Below, piece after piece: positions 7,775-17,095 of a DNA stretch of 64,000 bases. The notes below the pieces were generated by a model. It was given only the letters and a program-made list of their open reading frames with translations. It had not been told where the DNA came from and did no database searches. The position numbers were made by a program, and so were the translations under genes. Numbering within the stretch: the first letter of the stretch is position 1; each line of letters opens with the position of its first letter. This DNA is from JBGPLJ01 sp963826145 (GTDB lineage: Bacteria > Pseudomonadota > Gammaproteobacteria > Steroidobacterales > Steroidobacteraceae): NCBI GenBank assembly GCA_963826145.1, contig CAWGVW010000001.1:1364001-1428000 (forward strand), in the 5' to 3' direction.

Positions 7775-9183
7775 CGCCGTCTCCCTCCGCCGCCGCCACC
7801 GCGGCTCATGCCGCCGCGCGATCCATAACTGCTGGCGCGTGAGCCGCTGCTCGTGCCGCCGAATGCACTGCCGCCGCTCGATCTGCTGCTGGACATGCTG
7901 CTCGACGTGCTGCGCGAGCTCGACGTGCCCGCTCGCGACGAGCTACCACCGCCAACGTCACGCGTTCCTGCGCTTGCGCCGCCGAGGTCGCGTGTACCCG
8001 AGCTACCACCACCGACATCGCGAGTTCCAGCGCTGGCGCCGCCCTGGTTACGTGTCCCAGCGCCGCCACCCCCGAGATCGCGTGTCCCCGCACTTGCCCC
8101 GGCGTCGGATCGGCCTCGGTATGCATCGCTTGTCGACGCACGGTTGGTCTGCGGACTGTTGTACTTTTTGGCGGTACCGCTGTCCCGATAGTCGACGCCC
8201 TTGCGGTGGTCGGGATTGTGCTGCCAGCTACTACCCTTGTTACTCGCGCCACCATTACCCCGGTCCCCGCGATTCCCACGGTCGCCGTTATTGATGGTGT
8301 TGCGGTCGCCGCGATCAATATTGATGTCGCCCCGGTTGATGGTGATATCCCCGCCACCCCAGTTGCAGTTGTTGTTCCAGACGCTGCCCCAGACTCCGAT
8401 GCTGATGCCGACCCCAACGCCCCACCAGAATCCTGCGGCCGGGTTGTAGTACGGCGGATAGTAGTAGTACGGCGGATAGGCCGGATACATCCACGCCCCG
8501 TACACGACGGTCGGGCTGTACGTCGGGACGTACACCACTTCCGGATTGGTTGGCTCTATGACAATGGTGGTGGTGGTGGCCGCTGCCGTGGTGCTCGTCG
8601 TCGCGCCAGCCGCCGGCGCCGGAGCCGGCTCTGTCTTCACCGTTTGGTGCTCGTCGCTCTTGAGATTCCCCGAATCCTTGGCCTTCTTGCGCAGCGTCTG
8701 CACCATCGCGAGCACGTCGGCCTGCTGGGCGAGCACCGCGTCGCCGAGCTTCTGCGTCCAGTCAAGCTTTTCGTCCATCATCTTGAGGACGTCGGGCAAC
8801 GCGGTAAGGCCCTGAACGCTCGCGTCCCACGACTGCTTCTTGGCTTCCGTTGCGAGCGCCTCGCCCTTCAGTTTCGAGTTCGCCTGCACCCAGCGATAGG
8901 CCTCCACGACCTCGAGCGGATAGGTCGACGCCATGAGAATCTGGGCGATCACCTGGTCGGGGTAGAGCGCAATGGGCGCGACGAGTGACGCAAGCTCTTC
9001 TTCCTTGAAGGGCTTGGCCGCCGGGGCAGCGGTCGCCGATGCTGCAGGTGCTGCAGTTGGTGCAGGTGGCGCCGCCGCAGCCGGCTTGGTGCTTTGGCTG
9101 GACACGCTTGCGCTGATCATCGCGAAAAGTGCTGACGCCAAGGCGAGCACGGAGGCAGACCGTCGCATGCGAGTCATTCTCAT
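7771..9183 (-). CDS. DUF3300 domain protein with low-complexity Gly/Ser/Arg tail
   Basis: A 470-residue exported protein. The start is the ATG at 9183; a longer reading begins at 9264 but lacks a signal-like start. The signal peptide runs to about residue 30 and is followed by an Ala/Pro linker. The DUF3300 domain (about 60-200) contains LVAPIALYPDQVIAQILMAS and TYPLEVVEAYRWVQAN. After this come a Tyr/Pro-rich stretch (MYPAYPPYYYYPPYYNPA), an Asn/Asp/Arg/Gly segment with RGD repeats, and about six copies of a GTRDLGG-like unit. The tail is almost pure Gly/Ser/Arg. The tail resembles disordered surface or matrix proteins. It is coupled to the DUF2950 gene by a 4-base overlap. Function unknown; an envelope or cell-surface role is inferred. 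Confidence 0.8.
   Translation of the reverse strand: MRMTRMRRSASVLALASALFAMISASVSSQSTKPAAAAPPAPTAAPAASATAAPAAKPFKEEELASLVAPIALYPDQVIAQILMASTYPLEVVEAYRWVQANSKLKGEALATEAKKQSWDASVQGLTALPDVLKMMDEKLDWTQKLGDAVLAQQADVLAMVQTLRKKAKDSGNLKSDEHQTVKTEPAPAPAAGATTSTTAAATTTTIVIEPTNPEVVYVPTYSPTVVYGAWMYPAYPPYYYYPPYYNPAAGFWWGVGVGISIGVWGSVWNNNCNWGGGDITINRGDINIDRGDRNTINNGDRGNRGDRGNGGASNKGSSWQHNPDHRKGVDYRDSGTAKKYNSPQTNRASTSDAYRGRSDAGASAGTRDLGGGGAGTRNQGGASAGTRDVGGGSSGTRDLGGASAGTRDVGGGSSSRAGTSSSRSTSSSMSSSRSSGGSAFGGTSSGSRASSYGSRGGMSRGGGGGGRRR
7957..8105 (-). repeat. Tandem degenerate repeats encoding GTRDLGG units
   Basis: Inside the DUF3300 gene the DNA repeats in units of about 21-27 bases, encoding variants of SAGTRDLGGG (also GTRNQGG and GTRDVGG). 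Six units are readable. The array is in frame and expected to vary in copy number by slippage. Confidence 0.6.
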
Positions 9184-9267
9184 TGAGACTTCCCGGTCTT
9201 TGGTCAAGTTGTTCCGGATCGGGGCGCGATTATAGGGCGCTGCGCCTTCGATGGCTGGACTCATTCT

Positions 9268-10341
9268 CTATTGGGCCGGGATTGTGATCAAGGGCAGCTT
9301 CTCATCGCTGCCGGAATTCGCGAGCGTAAAGAAGAACATGACTGCCGTCAGCGCACGCTTCGACAGCCAGTCGCCCTCCTCAATCCAGAACCAGTAACCG
9401 CGGTACTCGACGGCGGCGAATGCACCCTCCGGCCTGGCCCTGCCACTGTGAATCCGCACCCCCCGATTAGCGTCCTCTGCCCGAGCGCTGTCGGAGGGGG
9501 CGGCCAACGTGCTGTGGTCCTGCAGGTGCTCTTCGGGGACGTCCAGGTAGCTCGCGAACGCTCCCATGATCTGCAGCATCGAGCGGCTGTTGACCGCGAG
9601 TTCCCCTTCTGCGCCGCGTGCAGGCGAATATACGAGCGTGAATCGCTGTCCGTCGGCCGGGAGGTGCAACAATCGCCGGATTTCGGCCGCCTTGTCCGAA
9701 ATCTCCGGCGAGACATCGTCACGGCGGAAGAAAACGACACCTGTTGAACCTCTGGCCTTGTCCTCTTCAACGCGCATGCCCATGGCCCCGGCTGTCTGCA
9801 CTTCGCGCATCAACTTCAATGCCCGCACGAATTCCGGATCCGCCTCACGTACCACGCCGCCCGCCGTCGACCGGTTGCGCGTGCCATTGAGCGACTCGAC
9901 CGTGAGGCCAAGGATGAAGTCCGCCGCATAGCCCGACTGCAGCATGAAGAAGATGTTCTTTGGATCGATCGGCGTGATCAGCCCGCGCAGGAATTTCTCA
10001 CCGGTCAGCGGCACGTAGGTGATAGTCGGCCGGTCGGTGTAGACAGCCTGTCCGCCGATGGCACCGTAGTCGCCCTGGGCGCTGTGCGAGGAGGCAAGTC
10101 CGTTGACCGAGACGCCGGTCTGCAGCGAATAGCCCGCGACGATCGACGCCACGTCGACGAACACCGGCAGATCCATGTAGCGGATCTTCACGATGTTCAG
10201 GAGCGTCTGCTGCTTCCACGAGTCGGCGATCGATGAGCTGTAGTCGAAGCGGTCGACCGGGATGCTTTTGGGGCCGAGGTGAGTGCAACCGGCAACGAGC
10301 AGTGCCGCAGCAAAACAGACCCCAACCTGCTTGAATCTCAT
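9268..10341 (-). CDS. Hypothetical lipoprotein
   Basis: A 357-residue protein with a type II signal peptide and lipobox (LLVAGC, Cys19), so it is probably anchored in the outer membrane facing the periplasm. The mature part begins THLGPKSIPVDRFDYSSSI and contains QQTLLNIVKIRYMDLPVFVDVASIV, an arrangement I have seen only in conserved hypothetical lipoproteins. Later come GEKFLRGLITPIDPKNIFFMLQSGY and the C-terminal YRGYWFWIEEGDWLSKRALTAV. No catalytic motif is visible. It lies 25 bases downstream of the MltF-like gene and 84 bases upstream of the DUF3300 start on the same strand. A shared operon serving the envelope is likely. Function unknown. Confidence 0.7.
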   Translation of the reverse strand: MRFKQVGVCFAAALLVAGCTHLGPKSIPVDRFDYSSSIADSWKQQTLLNIVKIRYMDLPVFVDVASIVAGYSLQTGVSVNGLASSHSAQGDYGAIGGQAVYTDRPTITYVPLTGEKFLRGLITPIDPKNIFFMLQSGYAADFILGLTVESLNGTRNRSTAGGVVREADPEFVRALKLMREVQTAGAMGMRVEEDKARGSTGVVFFRRDDVSPEISDKAAEIRRLLHLPADGQRFTLVYSPARGAEGELAVNSRSMLQIMGAFASYLDVPEEHLQDHSTLAAPSDSARAEDANRGVRIHSGRARPEGAFAAVEYRGYWFWIEEGDWLSKRALTAVMFFFTLANSGSDEKLPLITIPAQ

Positions 10342-10366
10342 GGTGCGAGCTTCCCGTCGAATATTG

Positions 10367-11923
10367 CTATTGCGCGGTGCCCTTGATCTTCTCGCGGGCC
10401 GCCTGCTTGGCGGCCTGGCTCTCCATCACCAGCTTGTAGGCGATGTAGTACTTATAGATGTTGCTGACGTAGGTCACCGTCTCCTGGCCGATCTTGTCGG
10501 CCGCCACGTATTCCACGTTCTGGAACCAGACGTTCGGGTTTAGGCCGCGCTTCGCGGCTTCCGTCCGCAGTTGCCGCACGCGCGCAGGGCCGGCGTTGTA
10601 CGACGCGAACGTGAATAGCGCCTTGTCGAGCTTCGTCATGGGCTCGTCCGCGTAGTAGCGATCCATCATGAAGCGCATGTACTTGACGCCCGCATGGATG
10701 TTTGCTTCGGTCTGGGTGATGTCGCCCACGTTCAATTCCTTCCCGGTCGCGGGCATCACTTGCATGACTCCAATTGCACCCACGGAGCTCTTCGCATTCT
10801 GATTGAGCTGCGATTCCTGGTAACCCTGTGCGCCCATCAGGATCCAGTCCACGTCGTACTTGTCGCCGTACTTCTTGAAATACTGGACGAGTGCCAGGAA
10901 TTTCTTCCGCTCCGTCTCGGACGCGGCATTCTTGACGTACTTGACGTTCTTGAGGTATCGCGTCAGGAGCTGGTTGCCGGTCGAGGTTCCGGCTTTATTA
11001 CGCCTCGCGAAGTCATCGAGCATTGCCTTGAGCTGCGGCGTGCCCTTGCGGATCGCCCACGCGATCTCGCCGCCGGTGCGAACGGCAATATCCGGATGCA
11101 CGGTGATCGAGGGGAAAATCTGCTTCCAGAAGTCTGCGGTGAATTGATTGACAACGACGAACTCAACGAGGCCACTATTGAGCATCTCGAGCAGATCCTC
11201 ATCCTCCAGTACCTCTGGCGCCTCCGTGAGCGTCACGGGCGCCTTCTTTTCGGCCGCGAACCTCTTGTTGAGCGCGACGAGACTCTCGTAGAAGCTCGAC
11301 GACTTGCGAACAAAGACTGACTTGCCTGAAAGGTCGTCAACGTTCGCGATTTTCGGCGAGGCGGGTCCCGACACCACGATCTCGTTCACGTCACTCATGC
11401 CGGCGGCACTGAAGTCCACGAGCTTCTGGTTCTCAGGCGTGATCGTGAGGCCGGCGGCGACGATATCGCCCTTGCCGGCGGCCAATGCAGGCAGTAGCTG
11501 GTCGCGTTGTACCGGGAAGAACACGACGCGCACCCTCAGATTCTTGTTTTTGAGTTTCTTCTGGGCCTTGAGCTTTTTGTTGAGATCGTCCTCGAACAAG
11601 CGCGCGTACTCTACGGCCGTGCCCCGAAGAACACCCCTATCGAGGAAATAGATGGTCTTGCTGTGGACGGTGAGCAGCCGGATGTAGCCGCGCTCGATCA
11701 TCCCGTCGAGATCACCGCTCCATGGCGTCTGTCCCTCGACGAGATCATGGAGAGCGCTTGTATCCGCAGCCGGCGCAGCGGGGGCCGGTGCGGCTTGTTC
11801 GGACGTGGTCGCAGAACTGGCGCTGCCGGGCGGCGCGCCGGCCTTGTCACCGCAGCCGGCGACACCCACGAGCGCAAGAACCAGGCTCCAGCCAAGCGAA
11901 CATGGTCTGCTTATTCTTTTCAT
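10367..11923 (-). CDS. MltF-like membrane-bound lytic murein transglycosylase
   Basis: A 518-residue lipoprotein starting at ATG 11923, chosen for the GAGGGGG ribosome-binding site. The lipobox is LVGVAGC. Domain 1 (about 60-300) is a type 3 solute-binding fold with GYIRLLTVHSKTIYFLDRGV and LPALAAGKGDIVAAGLTI. Domain 2 (about 330-500) is an SLT transglycosylase with catalytic glutamate in GAQGYQESQLNQ, then GAIGVMQVMPATG and FASYNAGPARV. It cleaves peptidoglycan glycan strands to 1,6-anhydromuropeptides at the outer-membrane inner face. The fused binding domain senses muropeptides in MltF. The length and order match MltF, but this branch is diverged, so I do not give the symbol. Confidence 0.85.
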   Translation of the reverse strand: MKRISRPCSLGWSLVLALVGVAGCGDKAGAPPGSASSATTSEQAAPAPAAPAADTSALHDLVEGQTPWSGDLDGMIERGYIRLLTVHSKTIYFLDRGVLRGTAVEYARLFEDDLNKKLKAQKKLKNKNLRVRVVFFPVQRDQLLPALAAGKGDIVAAGLTITPENQKLVDFSAAGMSDVNEIVVSGPASPKIANVDDLSGKSVFVRKSSSFYESLVALNKRFAAEKKAPVTLTEAPEVLEDEDLLEMLNSGLVEFVVVNQFTADFWKQIFPSITVHPDIAVRTGGEIAWAIRKGTPQLKAMLDDFARRNKAGTSTGNQLLTRYLKNVKYVKNAASETERKKFLALVQYFKKYGDKYDVDWILMGAQGYQESQLNQNAKSSVGAIGVMQVMPATGKELNVGDITQTEANIHAGVKYMRFMMDRYYADEPMTKLDKALFTFASYNAGPARVRQLRTEAAKRGLNPNVWFQNVEYVAADKIGQETVTYVSNIYKYYIAYKLVMESQAAKQAAREKIKGTAQ

Positions 11924-12017
11924 TGCAGCCCCCTCGAGCGGATGATCATAGCCGATCATCAATTCGGCGTAGTAACGCCCGCCGCTGCAGGGAACGGCGG
12001 GCGCTGGCGATCGATGC

Positions 12018-14474
12018 CTACTCGGTAACGCTGACGGCGGCGGCTTCGCCCTCTTTCAGCTTCGCAGCTTCATCCGCGCTCAATTGCTCCGGCGTCAAAT
12101 CGATCACGATCTTCTTGATCTCGCCGGTGAACTTGAATGGCACATGGTAGTCCTCGGTGACGGGTGTGCCCGTGTCTTCTCCAATGTCCAGCGTCTCGTC
12201 GACTGCAAGGCGAAATGCCAGGGTGTGATCAATGCGACTGCTGGCAACGGCCTTGCTGTCCACGAGTAGCGTGCCGATGCCGCCTTTTCCGATGCCGCCC
12301 CCGTCGTACGTGAAGTCATAGACGATCGTGTGCGCACCGGGCGTCAGCGCGTCCTTACCGGCAACGTAGTAGCGATTGACGCCGGCGAGGTTGTAGCAGA
12401 AGACCGGCTTGTTCTTGAGCAGGTAGAGACCGTAGCCGGCGAAGCGCCCGCCGTGGGTGACCAGCGTGCCTTCCGCGCCGCCTTTGGGGATCACGACGTC
12501 TGCTTTGATCTGCCAGGACTTGTTCTTCGTATCCGGCGCGCTGCCCTCGGGAATGCGAACCATGCCGGGGTAGAAGGTGAACACATCGCGCCCGCGGGTC
12601 AGGCTGGGGCGCAGACTCACGTCGAACCGCTCCAGCTTGCTGTTGTCGATCGGCAGCACGTTGTATTTTTCCGCCTCCTTCCAGAAGAGGTCCTGCATCT
12701 CCTTGAGTTTTGCAGGCTCCTTTTCGGCGAGATTGTTCGCTTCGGAAAAGTCCTCGCTCACGTGATAGAGCTCCCACGCGTAGGAGTTCACATCGACGGA
12801 CTTGCCAGTCTCCCACGGAGCGATTGGCGGCGTGGTCGCGGCAACCCAGCCGTCGTGATAGATCCCGCGATTGCCCATCATTTCGAAATACTGCGTCGTG
12901 TGTTTCGATGCCACCTTCGGGTCATCAAACGAATACACCAGACTCGTGCCTTCGATCGGCTTCTGTACGACACCGTTCAAGCTCGTGGGCGCAGCGGCGC
13001 CAGCGGCTTCCAGGAGCGTCGGCATGATGTCGATGACCGAGGAGAACTGGGTGCGGATGCCTCCCTGGTCCTTGATGCGCGCAGGCCATGAGATGACCAT
13101 CCCGTTGCGCGTACCGCCGAAGTGCGACGCAATCTGCTTGGTCCACTGGAATGGCGTGTCCATGGCATGGGCCCAGCCGACCGGGTAGTGGTTGAAGGTC
13201 GTAGGTCCGCCGAGTTCATTCATGCGACGCTTCACTTCCTTGAAGTCCTCGGGAATGCCGTTGAAGACAGCCATCTCGTTCAGCAATCCCTGCGGCGTGC
13301 CCTCGGCACTCGCGCCGTTGTCGCCCTGGATATAGATGACCAGCGTGTTGTCCAGTTGGCCCGTTTCCTCGATGGCGTCGAGGATGCGGCCCATCTGATA
13401 GTCGGCATGTGCCAGGGCGGCGGCATAGACCTCCATCATATGGGCGGCCACTTTCTTGTGGTCGGCGTCGAGAGCATCCCACGCGCCGATTTCGGCCGGA
13501 CGCGGCGTCAGCTTCGTATCAGCCGGGATGAGACCGAGCTCCTTTTGCCGGGCGAAGGTTTCCTCACGCTGCTTGTCCCAGCCCTGGTCGAACTTGCCCT
13601 TGAATTTCGCGATCCAGTCCGGCGGCGCGTGATGTGGCGCGTGAGCCGTGCCCGGTGCGTAGTACGTAAGCCACGGTTTCTGCGGCGCGACGGCATGCAG
13701 CATGCGGATACGGTCAATGGCGTGGTCGGCCATGTCGCGATCGAAGAAATAATCCTTGGCGTCGTGCGGCGGCTCGATGGGCTTGGTACCTTCAAAGAGC
13801 GCAGGCGCCCATTGGCTCGTGTCGCCGCCTATGAATCCATAGAAGTATTCGAAGCCGAGTCCCGTCGGCCAGAGATCGAACGGCCCCGCTTGGCTCGTCT
13901 GCCAATCGGGCACGTTGTGGTTCTTACCGTACCAGGCGGTGTTGTAGCCGTTCTGCTTGAGGATTTCGGCGAACGTCCCTGCACTCTTTGGCTGCAGGCT
14001 GTTATAGCCGGGAAAGCCCGTGCCGAGCTCCATGATCACGCCCGTCGCCACGCTGTGATGATTTCGCCCGGTGAGGAGCGCCGCGCGCGTGGGTGAGCAC
14101 AGCGCCGTGGTGTGGAACTGCGTGTAGCGCAATCCGGCCTTCGCCAGACGATCCATCGTTGGCGTCGGAATCGGTCCACCGAAGGTCGACGATGCGCCGA
14201 AGCCCACGTCATCCGTGAGGATGAGCAGGATATTGGGCGCGCCCTTCGGCGCAGTGACTTCCTTCGGGAAGTCCTTCGTGGACTCCGCCACCGTGCGGCC
14301 GATCTTGCCGGCGAATGGTTGTGCCGGTCGCGGCAGAACGTTCTGTGCTTGCGCGTCCGGCGCCGGCGCCGGCGTCTGCGACTGTGTGCACGCCACCAGT
14401 AACGCCAGCGTGGCGCCCAGCGCAAGGCCGAGGGCCGCGCGCATGATTCTTGTCTTCACGATCGCCGCTTGCAT
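12018..14474 (-). CDS. Arylsulfatase lipoprotein (large, 818 residues)
   Basis: A formylglycine-dependent sulfatase. The signal peptide ends in a lipobox (LLVAC), so it should be a periplasm-facing lipoprotein. The metal site ILLILTDDVGFGASSTFGG lies near residue 85. The active-site CSPTR (in TTALCSPTRAALLTGRNHHS) fits CxPxR, where Cys is converted to formylglycine. HAPHHAPP, QGDNGASAEG and a C-terminal beta domain with IDLTPEQL are also present. It hydrolyses sulfate esters, and related large enzymes are annotated as arylsulfatase A-like. A maturation enzyme is not seen in the window. The ATG at 14474 has AAGGGA upstream. A second sulfatase lies 600 bases further upstream, with only a small membrane protein between them. 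Confidence 0.85.
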   Translation of the reverse strand: MQAAIVKTRIMRAALGLALGATLALLVACTQSQTPAPAPDAQAQNVLPRPAQPFAGKIGRTVAESTKDFPKEVTAPKGAPNILLILTDDVGFGASSTFGGPIPTPTMDRLAKAGLRYTQFHTTALCSPTRAALLTGRNHHSVATGVIMELGTGFPGYNSLQPKSAGTFAEILKQNGYNTAWYGKNHNVPDWQTSQAGPFDLWPTGLGFEYFYGFIGGDTSQWAPALFEGTKPIEPPHDAKDYFFDRDMADHAIDRIRMLHAVAPQKPWLTYYAPGTAHAPHHAPPDWIAKFKGKFDQGWDKQREETFARQKELGLIPADTKLTPRPAEIGAWDALDADHKKVAAHMMEVYAAALAHADYQMGRILDAIEETGQLDNTLVIYIQGDNGASAEGTPQGLLNEMAVFNGIPEDFKEVKRRMNELGGPTTFNHYPVGWAHAMDTPFQWTKQIASHFGGTRNGMVISWPARIKDQGGIRTQFSSVIDIMPTLLEAAGAAAPTSLNGVVQKPIEGTSLVYSFDDPKVASKHTTQYFEMMGNRGIYHDGWVAATTPPIAPWETGKSVDVNSYAWELYHVSEDFSEANNLAEKEPAKLKEMQDLFWKEAEKYNVLPIDNSKLERFDVSLRPSLTRGRDVFTFYPGMVRIPEGSAPDTKNKSWQIKADVVIPKGGAEGTLVTHGGRFAGYGLYLLKNKPVFCYNLAGVNRYYVAGKDALTPGAHTIVYDFTYDGGGIGKGGIGTLLVDSKAVASSRIDHTLAFRLAVDETLDIGEDTGTPVTEDYHVPFKFTGEIKKIVIDLTPEQLSADEAAKLKEGEAAAVSVTE

Positions 14475-14554
14475 GTTGTTTCCCTTCGATGGTTCAGTAG
14501 TTCGTTCATTCGGTACGTACGGCTGAGTTTAGCTGACCGCCGGTCCGTACCGGA

Positions 14555-14950
14555 TCAGATCGACCGACTCGCCTGCCCACGCTTATTCAGTAGACTCGCA
14601 ACGCACCAGACAGCCATCGCGCCGTGAAGAAGCGCCGCCGGCCACAACGCGACTGCGTGCAGGCCATAGCCCGCGCCTGCATAGGCGAGTACAGCGGCGG
14701 CGGCTACGTTGTAAAGCAACATCGCAGCGACGACACCCCTCGCGGCGAGACCTGGCGCGTCACGTCGTGCCACCCAGCAGGCGAGTCCTAAGGCAAGCAG
14801 CGCAGCTGCGGCAACGCGCGCCACGGTCAAGGCCACCGGCATTTCCAGGGGTACGCCGACCAGGACCACCGCCGTTACCGACGGGAATACCAGTAGCGCC
14901 AGGCCCGCGCCAACTTCGATCACGGCGCTCACGGTCAGCAGAGCGTTCAT
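14555..14950 (-). CDS. Small four-helix membrane protein
   Basis: A 131-residue, very hydrophobic protein with four predicted transmembrane helices (for example MNALLTVSAVIEVGAGLALL and VALWPAALLHGAMAVWCVA). I placed the start at ATG 14950 because it opens directly into helix 1; the longer reading from 15013 adds a polar stretch that is partly the upstream terminator. Short proteins of this type are common and uncharacterised, and resemble DoxX-like or DUF membrane families only in topology. It lies between two sulfatase genes on the same strand. A terminator hairpin at 15003-15033 separates it from the upstream one. No function can be proposed. Confidence 0.55.
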   Translation of the reverse strand: MNALLTVSAVIEVGAGLALLVFPSVTAVVLVGVPLEMPVALTVARVAAAALLALGLACWVARRDAPGLAARGVVAAMLLYNVAAAAVLAYAGAGYGLHAVALWPAALLHGAMAVWCVASLLNKRGQASRSI

Positions 14951-15002
14951 GGTTGTGCCTGCATCGTTGAGATTGTCAGAGAAACGTCTCTCTCTGATGA
15001 TG

Positions 15003-15033
15003 AAAAAGGCCACACCCGCTCAGGACGGGTGTG
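15003..15033 (-). terminator. Rho-independent terminator after the upstream sulfatase
   Basis: Read on the minus strand, CACACCCG and CGGGTGTG form an 8-base perfect stem (arms 15026-15033 and 15011-15018) with a 7-base loop, followed by GCC and five T (15007-15003). It lies 39 bases past the sulfatase stop at 15072. Confidence 0.75.
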
Positions 15034-15071
15034 ACCCCTGTGCGCAAGTCAGCGTTGCACGGGGCGCGCGG

Positions 15072-16637
15072 TCATTTGCCGCTGGTCTGCGCGTCAGTGA
15101 GCGTCTTCAGGACCTTTTCGAGACTGAAGGAGCCGACCGTCTGGCTCGGCGGGAACTCCTTGAACGACGCCAGGAATGCGCCGACGTATTGTTGCGCCGG
15201 CACGAGCAGGAAGCTCCGGTCGACCCGCCAGTGCTGGTAGTCCATGCCAACAAGGTCGCCTTTCTCGAACGGATCCGAGCGCAGGTTGAAGATCTTCGGC
15301 ACGCGCAGGTCGACGAACGGTTCCTGCCAGACATCGAAGCCCTCAGCGCGCTGCTCGGCGAACACGATTTTCCACTGGTCGTAGCGCAATCCCACCAATG
15401 AGCCATCGTCATTGAAATAGAACATCTCACGACGCGGGTCCGGTGCTTTGCCGGCAAGCGAATCGGTGATGTTGTAGCCATCGAGATGCACCTTGAAGGT
15501 CTTGTTGCCGACCGTCATGCCCTTCAGGAGCTGCTCCTTCGCATCGGGCACACCGGCTGCGGCAAGCAACGTCGGCAGCATGTCTTCGTGGGCGTAGATC
15601 TCGTTGCTGACCGTGCCGGGCTTGATGACGCCGGGCCAGCGAATTGCGGCCGGCACGCGGTAACCGCCTTCCCAGTTGGTGTTCTTCTCGCCGCGGAACG
15701 GCGTCGTACCGCCATCGGGCCACGACATCTCCTCGGCGCCGTTGTCGGTGGAGTACATGACGATGGTGTTGTCATCGAGACCGAGCTCGTGGAGTTTGTC
15801 CAGCAACTGGCCAACCATGCCGTCGTGCTCGACCATGCCGTCCGGATAGACGCCGAGGCCGGTCTTGCCTTCACTCGCCTTCTTCAGGTGCGTGAAGACA
15901 TGCATTCGCGTCGAGTTCCACCAAAGGAAGAACGGCTTGTTCGCCTTTTTCGCGTCCGTCATGAAGCGCAGTGCTTCCCGGGTGAATTCCTCATCCACTG
16001 TCTTCATGCGCTCGATATTGAGCGGACCTGTGAGCTCGATCTTCTGCGTGCCGTCCGGATTCGCCCAGGTGTGTAGTACCCCGCGCGTACCGTACTTCTT
16101 GATCATCGCCGGATCCTTGAAGTAGTCCGGATTCTCGGGTTCCTGCTCGGCGTTGAGGTGATAGAGCGATCCGTAGAACTCATCGAATCCATGTACAGTC
16201 GGCAGCGTGGCATCGGCATCGCCGAGGTGATTCTTGCCGAACTGACCGGTCACGTAGCCTTGCGCCTTCAGGAGCTCGGCGATCGTGACATCGCGTGCTT
16301 GCAGCCCTTCTTTGGCACCCGGTAACCCGACCTTTAGCAAGCCGGTGCGAAAGCCGACCTGGCCGGTGATGAAAGACGCGCGCCCGGCGGTGCAGCTCTG
16401 TTGGCCGTACCAGTCGGTGAAGAGCGCGCCTTCTTTGGCGATGCGGTCGATGTTGGGCGTCTTATAGCCCATCATTCCCTGGTTGTAGGCGCTGATGTTC
16501 CAGTAGCCGATGTCATCGCCCCAGATGATGAGAATGTTCGGTTTCTTGTCGGCTGCCTGGGCATTGCCCAGGAGCCCCAGCAGCGCCAAGGCCGCGCCTG
16601 CCAGTCGAAGTGCCAGTCCTTGCCGTGTATTTTGCAT
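15072..16637 (-). CDS. Arylsulfatase (521 residues)
   Basis: A second formylglycine-type sulfatase, secreted to the periplasm by a Sec signal peptide (to AQA-ADK, about residue 29). The metal-binding start is NILIIWGDDIGYWNISAYN. The modification site is CTAGR (QQSCTAGRASFITGQ), a CxAxR variant. Substrate and metal residues are in GQFGKNHLGD, STDNGAEEMSWPDGG and TPFRGEKNTNWEGGYRVPAA. The length is typical for the AtsA-type family, which includes enzymes acting on small aryl sulfates or carbohydrate sulfates. It is shorter than its neighbour at 12018 and not a recent duplicate. Expression probably ends at the hairpin 15003-15033. Confidence 0.88.
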   Translation of the reverse strand: MQNTRQGLALRLAGAALALLGLLGNAQAADKKPNILIIWGDDIGYWNISAYNQGMMGYKTPNIDRIAKEGALFTDWYGQQSCTAGRASFITGQVGFRTGLLKVGLPGAKEGLQARDVTIAELLKAQGYVTGQFGKNHLGDADATLPTVHGFDEFYGSLYHLNAEQEPENPDYFKDPAMIKKYGTRGVLHTWANPDGTQKIELTGPLNIERMKTVDEEFTREALRFMTDAKKANKPFFLWWNSTRMHVFTHLKKASEGKTGLGVYPDGMVEHDGMVGQLLDKLHELGLDDNTIVMYSTDNGAEEMSWPDGGTTPFRGEKNTNWEGGYRVPAAIRWPGVIKPGTVSNEIYAHEDMLPTLLAAAGVPDAKEQLLKGMTVGNKTFKVHLDGYNITDSLAGKAPDPRREMFYFNDDGSLVGLRYDQWKIVFAEQRAEGFDVWQEPFVDLRVPKIFNLRSDPFEKGDLVGMDYQHWRVDRSFLLVPAQQYVGAFLASFKEFPPSQTVGSFSLEKVLKTLTDAQTSGK

Positions 16638-17008
16638 CGTGTGTCCCCTTCTATTGTTGATTGTCTGTCGTGCGGGACTTCATCGCCGATAGCTCCGACA
16701 GTCGGTGAGGAGGCGAGGCGAGCGAAGCCGTTACGGATGCCGCGCATTGAGCGACTTGGTGCGCGCGTGACTTGGGAATGCTATCCGATCGACGGTCGAG
16801 CTACCGGACCATTAGCAACACCCGATACTCTACAAGTGAAGGCGGGGTGACGGGATAGGTACTAAGTCCTAGCGGCGTTCCTTAGTTCAGATAGCTCCCT
16901 GCCGGGCGACGCAGCTCCTTTGACGACAATGGCGTGCCTCGTTAGTCTCGGTTCCGGATCCGCCCAGGACAACGCAGCTGCAAGGGCGCGCGACCCACCG
17001 GTCAATGA
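16638..17008. other. Intergenic region without recognisable gene
   Basis: About 370 bases between the divergent sulfatase (minus) and TAXI-type (plus) genes. Reading frames here are short and lack family features. Promoters for both genes should lie here, but I see no convincing -10/-35 pair or operator. Confidence 0.4.
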
Positions 17009-17095
17009 GCTGAGGAAGCGTTCATTCGTCTGACTTTCAATCGTCACATCCTGGGGACGCCGCTTGGCATCGCGGCGCTGACCGTCACGGCTGTC

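Noticed and set aside
7957..8105. Possible CRISPR-like repeat
   Set aside because: Units are degenerate, in frame and without unique spacers; they encode GTRDLGG repeats of the DUF3300 protein. No CRISPR array or cas gene is present in the window.
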